A DNA stretch of 64,000 bases from Cryptomeria japonica (Eukaryota > Streptophyta > Pinopsida > Cupressales > Cupressaceae). The notes beneath the pieces were generated by a model that was given only the letters and a program-made list of their open reading frames with translations, made no database searches and was not told the DNA's origin. Of the stretch, positions 56,854-64,000 are shown piece after piece. The stretch is from positions 376,913,392 to 376,977,391 of the forward strand of contig NC_081415.1 of assembly GCF_030272615.1 (NCBI RefSeq), in the 5' to 3' direction. Within the stretch, counting starts at the first letter, position 1. Each line of letters starts with the position of its first letter. The translations under genes and the position numbers were made by a program.

Positions 56854-59800
56854 TCACACTAAGAGGTGAATAATTTGCTCTATTTTAGTCACATTGGGAT
56901 TAGAACCAGTGATCTGTATGAAGGGATGATTTTGTTGCTTTTGCTCCAATAATTGCCTCATCTGCTCTACGTTAAGAACTAATTCGTTTGATTGAAAAGG
57001 AGAAGGGAGGCCCAATTGGATCAACTGATCCATTTCATCTTTTGCCCATGACATTGCATTTTCCAGGGCCCGAAGACACTCTTTGCTCTGCAAAGTTGCT
57101 AAGTGACATTTAATAAACTCACACGCCTTTCTAACAGCTTGCGTTCGATTACTAATGCCAACGATAATTAAAGCTGTTATCATCTTTCATGTACATCTTA
57201 TCAATGAGAAGCCTTGACTCTATTGCATTTGGGATAATGGTCTATAACAATTGATCAATTGTGGATCCCACATTTGTTCTCAAATTTTGAGCTTCAACAA
57301 TATATTGCAAATTAGGTTGCAGTGATTCTATTACAAGTGCGGTTGTCGAGTGTTGCGTTGCACAACACAAGGAGACCAAGGGCACACACCTTGCAATCCT
57401 CCCCCCAGCACAAGCGAGGGGTTTGAACCTGTGACCAAGCTCTGATACCACTTGTTACAAGTGCGGTTGCCGTTGCACCAAAAGATGACCTGTTAATGCC
57501 CGATACAACCACTAGACTTATTAGAATCCACAGGAGGCAGTTAAGCCATGTCACAAACCCGAGTGCTGTGCTGCATAACACAAGAAGACCAAGGGCACAC
57601 ACCTTGCAACATATTCAACAACAATTTTGATATTTTCCCAATACGAAGTATACAATTGTTGGAGCATTGGGATGAAACATGGTTGTTGAGTAGGAACTAC
57701 TAGTTCTTTTTGTAGATTTTGAATCTTCAAATCCTTATCCTTGATGTTATTCCTTAACCTAATTGCCTCCATAGAGAGTGAGGTCTTTTCCTGGATGGCT
57801 TCAACTAATTCTTTGCTTCTTGCTTCGAGAGCAACCTCCACAATTTGTCTACCCCATTCTGCCTCATCCATCTTCCATTGGCTAGTTTGCAACTCTTGTT
57901 TCAACATCAACAATTGCCAGCTTAATTCTTCTTTTTCTTTTTGCTCGATGACATTTAAACAACTTTTACATTGACTAATTTAGTGTTTAGCCTATCCCTT
58001 TCTGCTCCCATCTCTCGTATAGATGCGATGGTTTTCTTCAATTCACCACTTTCTAAATCTTTGGCCTTGAGCTCGACCTCTTTCACTTTTACAATCTGCT
58101 CAATATTCTTCCAATTTGGCATGATCTCTACTCAACTTGAGATAGTCAGAGGTGACTACCTTTTGGGTTTCCTTCATAAATTCAACTCTATCTTGTGGGC
58201 GAGTTGAATGCATGCTTTTTCCAACTACTTGGATTGTATAATCTCCTGGGCGCATCTGTGCCTCAACCTTGATTACTTTGGGCATCTTAGATGTGATCAG
58301 GATTGCACACTGGTCTTCATCAAACATAGTTTCCATTATTGAAGTGGTGAGCTTATCAATTTCTTGGTTCCTTCTTATTGCTGCTCTCGACAATCATGCC
58401 CTTTTGATAATGTGGAAATGATTATCCACATTAGTTGGTGAGCTTATCAATTGTCCTACAAAAGGAGATCCATGGGGCAAGGCAAATAGAGCTTGGACTG
58501 TTAGCACTTGAGATTGAGTCTTAGAGGATATAGGTATTGGAAAGCTTAGAGCTCATAGGGAGAAAGTCAGGATATATGGTGATGTGGATATCAACATGGA
58601 AGAACTTGCTACAACTGATGGGGCAAATGGGAGCTTGTTAAGACAGGTAGCTTAGACATTATGGGCAGTGTAACCGCATGGATTATTGCAGGGGATGAGA
58701 GTTCAAAACTAGGGGCTTGTGGGAAAATTTGGATCTTGACCCCAGTTGAAACAAATACTAGATAAACATCGGAAATTATAATAGCCTGTTTCTTGGGTTT
58801 TTAAATCAAGAACGATTGCGTTCTTGCACTGACCAAAGGAATAGAAGAATTGGACATTGGAAACCTATTTGGAGTGGCTGGGATGACAATTGTGGGCACA
58901 AAGGACAAATAAAGGATTGATGAGGAGAACACATACTGTGATGAAAAAAGAAGAGGGGGAGAGAAACATAAATATGTCACAGAAGATAAGGAGGCTTATG
59001 AGGTCCTTGCTGCTTGCTTTTGATTTTTAGGATGTCTAGGATTTTCACTCCTCTTTATTTTCTTTATCCTGGAGAGTATTTCTATGAAGGGACACACAGA
59101 TCGAAAACTTCCCTTCTTAGCGCTTGAAGGGTTTTGAATTAGAATTGGAGGACTACTCTAGGACTACTCTATGTTGTTGCGAGTGCTGCCGCTATTCATG
59201 CTTGTTGCTCTCTAGTGTCTTGCCTTGGTGCAATTGCCTCTTGTCTGACCCTCTGTTGGTATTGAAGAGCAATCTCTTTTATCTCTTGGTCCTTAGATTA
59301 ATCAAGGTGCTCCTCATTCCACTTCTTGTCAAATACATCATCTTCATCAATGCCATCTACCTGAAAAAGTTTATCCCCTATCTCTTGATGATAGATCCAA
59401 AAGTCTACAATTTTCTTATCATTCCATCCATTATCTTTAATCTCCTTTATGCTTGGAGAGATTTTATAGGAAGCCCCGACACTGTCTATAATAGTATAAA
59501 ATCTATGCCAGGAGGGCCTTTATTGGCTACTTAAGAAGGACAAGTTTACAAGTGTTCACTCATTCAGCTCCATGGGATTTCTTCTCTCCTTCCAATATTG
59601 CCTTTGGCAATGATGTAGGGCATATTGTTTTTCTCTTAAACAACCGTCAAGATCATATTCCCACATATCACATATAATATCCAACCCAAGAAAGGTTAAA
59701 CTTGGCGATTAGTAGGGACTCTTTTCTTTTGTCTAGAGTAACTCCCCCAAATGTGTCCGGGGTTTTGTAAAGCATAGTCTTATGTGTACCTACTCCAATT

Positions 59801-61054
59801 TGGGTATGAACTATAGAAAGCTGCCTAAATAACTCAAGGGCAAGGGTTCTATCTGTTACACACATGGGTAACCTAAAGGTTTCATCAGAGAACCCATACA
59901 TACAAATCATTGTAAAATTTGTTCCACTAAACCAATCATAGGGCGGGGATATTCAGGTCATCCAATGCTTTTGCTGCTTTGAAAGTCTAGTAGGGAGTTG
60001 TTGAAATTCTCATAGAACAAGGGACAAGAAATAGTATGAGAAAGTATAATAATCTTGTGTAATTGACATCATTGGGATCAATACGTTCACAAGGTTTCTT
60101 TCTCCCAAAGAGTTTGTAGTATTGAATTGGATGAGACCATATCTTCGAAAGAAAGCAACATCTTTATAAAGTATCATATGGGCTAAGAAAGAGGAGTACC
60201 CGAATATAGACTCAATTCCCAATCCTTGTAACTGTTCAATCATGTTATGTGCAATAATGTCTGGAAAGTCCATCCAAAATTTAGCTCTGTAAGTTCGGAG
60301 CTTGTACCCCAAGGCTATGTGGGATTCCTCCACTTGTTCATCAGTCTCCTTGTCATAGATGAACACCATCATAGAAAAGGCATCTTGTAGGTCTTGTAGG
60401 AAAGAATCTCTCGACATAGGAAATTCAGGAATCTCCATCACATTGTTGCCCTTACAAACTCCTTGTTAAAGAAATCGAGCTTTTCATTTCTATCCTAAAA
60501 CTAGTACTCCATATCATTTGGGTCTTTTTTTTATCGACTTTGACTATATTAGAGGGAATGCACAACATTTCCTTGATAGCTTCCACATTAATGATGATGC
60601 AAAGCTCTCCTACTTGAATAGTCTTCGTTTGTGGGACAAAAATTGCTGCACAAACTCGTACCAATTTTGAGCAAGGAAGAACGAAGTGAACCATAAACTA
60701 CGGAAGACCTAAAAACCATATTTGTATCCCTGTCAAATCAGAATTCTATTCTCTTTCCCTCTTAAACCTTCTTTGTAGGGTGCTTTCATGGAGATTCTTG
60801 GGATTACTTTCCAACTTTGGATATGCGAAGTAATAGTAATCTACATAATCCTTGACTAGAGATGGATTAACTATGTCTTTATGCTTCACATGACCTAAGG
60901 ACTTAGTTCTCTCCAACTGGACCTTTGCAGGCATGGGAGATGAAGCGTATGAGGAGTCTGCAAAACCATTCACAAAAGGAGGCGAAGCCATTTTGAAACT
61001 TAGGGATGAAGACCGTGATAACAGGGAAATGAGAAATCCCAAGGTGGGTATCAT
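56854..61054 (-). pseudogene. Accessory ORF downstream of pol in a Ty3/gypsy element
   Basis: Minus-strand chain of frames, about 1,300 codons once the TRIM is removed. Order from 61054 downwards: MASPPFVNGFADSSY and RTKSLGHVKHKD; VHFVLPCSKLVRVCAAIF with VEAIKEMLCIP; FWMDFPDIIAHNMIEQL and SSFLAHMILYKDVAF; FTMICMYGFS with LPMCVTDRTLALELFRQL (59910-59800); a charged stretch with YKISPSIKEIKDNG (about 59470); GDYTIQVVGK (58250-58220); and a coiled coil to 56854. These blocks line up in order with A2 and C/A1. Stops and frameshifts are numerous. It begins 424 bp after the integrase stop. Role unknown; nothing suggests a membrane or envelope protein. Confidence 0.65.
57329..57611 (-). mobile_element. 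TRIM element with about 50-bp internal region
   Basis: Right LTR 57453-57611 (159 bp), left LTR 57329 to about 57401 (internally deleted). Between them lie GCTCTGATACCA (57439-57450, reverse complement of the tRNA-iMet primer site) and CCTCCCCCCAG (a polypurine tract on the minus strand). Flanks are GATTC and TATTC (4 of 5). It splits the coiled-coil part of the gypsy accessory ORF; the frame resumes beyond it (ESLQPNLQYIVEAQNL). Confidence 0.85.
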
Positions 61055-61477
61055 TCAATTGAAATACTTTGATGCACTCCGCTTTCTTCAATTTGCAATT
61101 TAGGATACTAGTTTATTTCTCAGCTTTGTGCATGCAAGAGATAAAAGGCAAGAAAGAATATTGCCTCTTGCATGAATATTTCTAAGTAACCATCACCTTT
61201 CTAGACAAAAAAAGATTCAATTAAATGTGTTTGTACGACCAACCCACTACATCGCCAAATAGGAAAGGGAAATGCCTTGGGAAATGGTATGACAACCCAA
61301 AAAGAACGAGCAACTAAAACTTGAATTAAAGACAACTAATAATGGTCACTTCACTTAATCATTTGAATAAAGGGGAAGAGTGCTGACAAAATTCTGGATA
61401 GGCACCTAGCAAGATGTACCGCACGATACTTATTGAAAAGGGAAACACACACAACCCAAAACAACCCTAACTAATAT

Positions 61478-64000
61478 TTACAATCCCGATGGGACAACGC
61501 CTTTAATGAAATTCTTGAGGTGGATTCCGTTGACATGAATCTTGAGGGAGTTACCCTCCATGTCTTCTAATTCAAAATAATTACTTTTTTTGCATTTAAT
61601 GATGTGGAAAAGACCCCCCCACAACACATCAAACTTAGAGTGTTGACCTGGCTTGGCGACACACTCATCATATTTTAATATTAGGTCTCCCTCGTGGTAA
61701 CCCGGGTCTGATGCTTTTTTATCAAACCAACATTTGATAACTTGGTGATTTACGGTCATCAAAAGCTTTTTCTCTTTTCTCTTGAACATTCATCAACTCA
61801 GCGAGTCTAACACCCATACCATCATCTTCCTCTATCTCCAAATATTTTAGCAATTGTAATGCAGGGACCTCGATTGAAATGGGCATTACTACTTCCTTTC
61901 CGTATACAAGCTCATATGGAGATGTTTTCAATACTTGATTGGGAATAATTCGATCGACTCACAAGGCTGTTCTTAGATGCTTGTGCTAATCCTTCTGATG
62001 TTTTGAGCACATCCTCTTGATCAACTTGATCAAATTATTGTTTGCTGATTCAGTTAATCCATTTCCCAATGGGTTTGAGGAATTTTTGAGAAAGATCCCA
62101 TGTGACAATGCAAAATTGTCACCTTAGAGCTCACAAATGCTTTTCCATTATCTGAAATAACTATTTTGGGTGCGCTAAATCTTGTCACCAATTCTTCAAC
62201 GAAGTTAGTAATCTCATATTCACTAGCATTCTTTAGAGGGAGAACCTCTGACCATCTGGTGAAATAACCTGCCGCGATCAATATCCATTTGTGTCCTGAG
62301 GTGGATGCATGATTGATCATTCCAATGAAATCCAATTCCCATTGGGTGAAAGGTTCATCCATCACAATTGGATCTAGAGACATAATAGAATTCTTTCTTT
62401 TTCCAACAAAATACTGACATTTGTGACAAGTCCTAACTAGCTGGTGACAATCAACGTACATGATAGACCAAAAGTAACCAACTTGCATGATTTTCAAGAC
62501 TGTGATCTTTGTAGAATAATGCCCTCGAATAGGACCATTATGCATTTCATTTAGAATTTTCTCGGCTTGATCATTTCCAACACAATGAAACAACACTCCC
62601 TCAATGAGGACATAACCAGATCCTTGCAACTTGTAGAATTTTCTTTTAAAAACAAAGAGTGCAGAGGGATATTTAGCTATTTGCATGAAAACTATCCAAT
62701 TAGTTACCCACTCATCTATTGACTGCTTGGTTAACTAGTACCACCTCCTTAGATTCATCTTCAACTTAGTTTTCTTCACTTTCTATAGCCAAATATTCAC
62801 AAAGCCCTTTCCCATGGATGACCTTTATCGACTATACCTCCACGTCATAGTTCATTACCTTTGTGATGTAATTAGTTATTTTTTTTGTGATTTCTCCTTC
62901 CATGATATATTCTCAAACACTTGGATGTGCACATATATCAATATTTTATTCCCAACAACTAGGTGTTGGAAATTTTTAAGCCCTTTGACAATAGCAAAAG
63001 CTTGCTTCTCCACAAAATTATACTTCATATCATAAGCCTTTACATTTCTTAAATAGAAGGCGATTGGTTGTTCACCTTTCTTATCTTCATCCTTCCAAGT
63101 TAGCATTGCAACAATGTTGTGCACACTACCATAAACATACACGATGAATTCCTTTGAAAAATTGGGGTTAGCCAACAATTGAGCTGAGGCAATGGCTTCT
63201 TTTAATTTTATCAAAAGAAAACCAAGCTTCTCGAGTCCATTTGAATGCTTGGTCCTTCTTTAACATTAGGGTGATTGGTCTAACCAATCTAACAAAATCA
63301 GAGATGAATCTTCTCACAAAAGTTAATTTCCCGAGGAAAGATTGTAACCCCTTTTTGTTAATAAGAAAAGAGAGTTCTTTAATACCCTTTACTCTTTCAA
63401 TATCAATGTAAATTCCTTCTTTTGACACAACATAACCCAATAGTTTCCCTTGTGGGACTTTGAAGATAAATTTCTTAGAGTTCAAAGACACCCCAAATTC
63501 TTGACAACTTTTGAAAATTTCCTGCAAGTGATTGAAATGATCCTCCTTTTTTTTGAAAATATAGTGAGATCATCTTATCAAATTAGAAGCATCACATTAA
63601 TAAGACCTTCGAAAGCAATATCCATTGTGTGTTGAAAAGTAGCACCAACATTCAAGAGACCAAAAGGCATTTTTCCATGAGCGAAGGCTACCCACTTAGT
63701 GGTAAACATTATTTTATGTTGGTGTTCTTCTCTGACGACAACTTGATTGTACCCTAAAAACCATCTAATAATGAGAATGTTTCCAACCCTAGGACTATCT
63801 ATATAATTTGTTCCATGGAGGCCAAGGGATAATGATCTTTAAGAGAGGCCTTATTCAGATCTCAAAAATCTACACACAAGTGAATATCCCTAATTTTCGT
63901 TTGGACTAGCACCAGGTTTGATACCCATGTGTTGTGTTTGATCAGATGGATAATTTGAGAATCAATGATTTTCTTCAATTCTTGTACCATTAGGGACTCA
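61478..64000 (-). pseudogene. Ty3/gypsy pol (RT, RNase H, integrase), decayed
   Basis: Minus strand, entering at the right edge. RT: a DIHLCVDF relic and the active-site region reduced to stop-stop-DDLTIFSKK (about 63560-63600), then GKLLGYVVSKEGI and FLGKLTFVRRFI. RNase H region 63214-62876 (FIVYVYGSVHNIVAML, EKQAFAIVKGLKNF). Integrase: H2C2 finger with HNGPIRGH and CHKC, core WELDFIGM (first Asp), VISDNGKAFVSS (second Asp) and, after a frameshift, GNGLTESANNNL (Glu). The C-terminal part ends at 61478 (KFDVLWGGLFHI, VNGIHLKNF). Domain order identifies Ty3/gypsy. Multiple stops. Confidence 0.9.

Noticed and set aside
59124-59534. 136-codon + strand frame with hydrophobic segments
   Set aside because: Complement of the minus-strand accessory ORF, whose frame there aligns in order with the family.
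56854-61054. Envelope-like protein because of its position after integrase
   Set aside because: No signal peptide, membrane helix or cleavage site is visible; coiled coil and charged linker instead.
1-64000. tRNA, rRNA or organelle-derived genes
   Set aside because: None seen; the TGGTATCAGAGC sites are retroelement primer sites, not tRNA genes.

Overview
The window looks like nuclear DNA of a gymnosperm, most likely a conifer. It holds one recognisable host gene whose two coding exons are separated by about 49 kb, and almost everything else that can be identified is decayed, nested LTR-retrotransposon DNA. Species cannot be determined from the sequence alone.

Host gene: an OBERON/TITANIA-type (OBE3/OBE4-like) PHD-finger protein on the + strand. 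Exon 1 (1062-3723) encodes an EAR-like motif, the helical OBERON domain and the cysteine-rich PHD finger. Exon 2 (52931-53502) encodes the C-terminal coiled coil. Both splice sites are canonical and both are phase 1, so the exons join into a 1,077-residue protein. The intron is 3724-52930 (49,207 bp).

Intron contents, left to right: 3.7-6.6 kb, little recognisable; 6.6-10.5 kb, a decayed LTR element whose second LTR is split by a solo LTR (8908-10317); 12.9-24.1 kb, a retroelement (here called C/A1) with a leader full of 35-bp palindromes and a long accessory ORF. That ORF is split by element B (14757 to about 20980, minus strand), and B is itself interrupted by a gag-only Copia element (15811-18391) with an intact target-site duplication. 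25.2-26.7 kb holds a large hairpin and two short-motif arrays. 27.6-31.0 kb is a Copia remnant containing a 720-bp deletion derivative (29445-30164). 32.2-38.7 kb is element A2, with an AAAGTCCGCC array, an almost full-length accessory ORF and an 869-bp LTR. 39.5-40.05 kb is a pyrimidine-rich tract with a TRIM solo LTR. 40.1-46.0 kb is a Ty3/gypsy-type element with a 1.5-kb minisatellite after its primer-binding site and a hAT-like insertion in its left LTR. 46.0-47.4 kb is another LTR of the A2/B family. The 3 kb next to each exon has few recognisable transposons.

Downstream of the gene are a hAT-transposase remnant (54.66-55.30 kb, minus) and a Ty3/gypsy element (56.85-64.0 kb, minus) running off the right edge. 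In the latter, RT, RNase H and integrase are followed by the same accessory ORF seen without pol in C/A1 and A2. A short-internal TRIM (57329-57611) interrupts it.

Most notable points: the 49-kb intron; a retrotransposon-borne accessory ORF family of roughly 1,050-1,300 codons, seen once beside pol and twice in pol-less elements; and leader regions that carry arrays of short, often palindromic motifs whose sequence differs between elements. All homology statements come from reading the sequence by eye; no searches were run.
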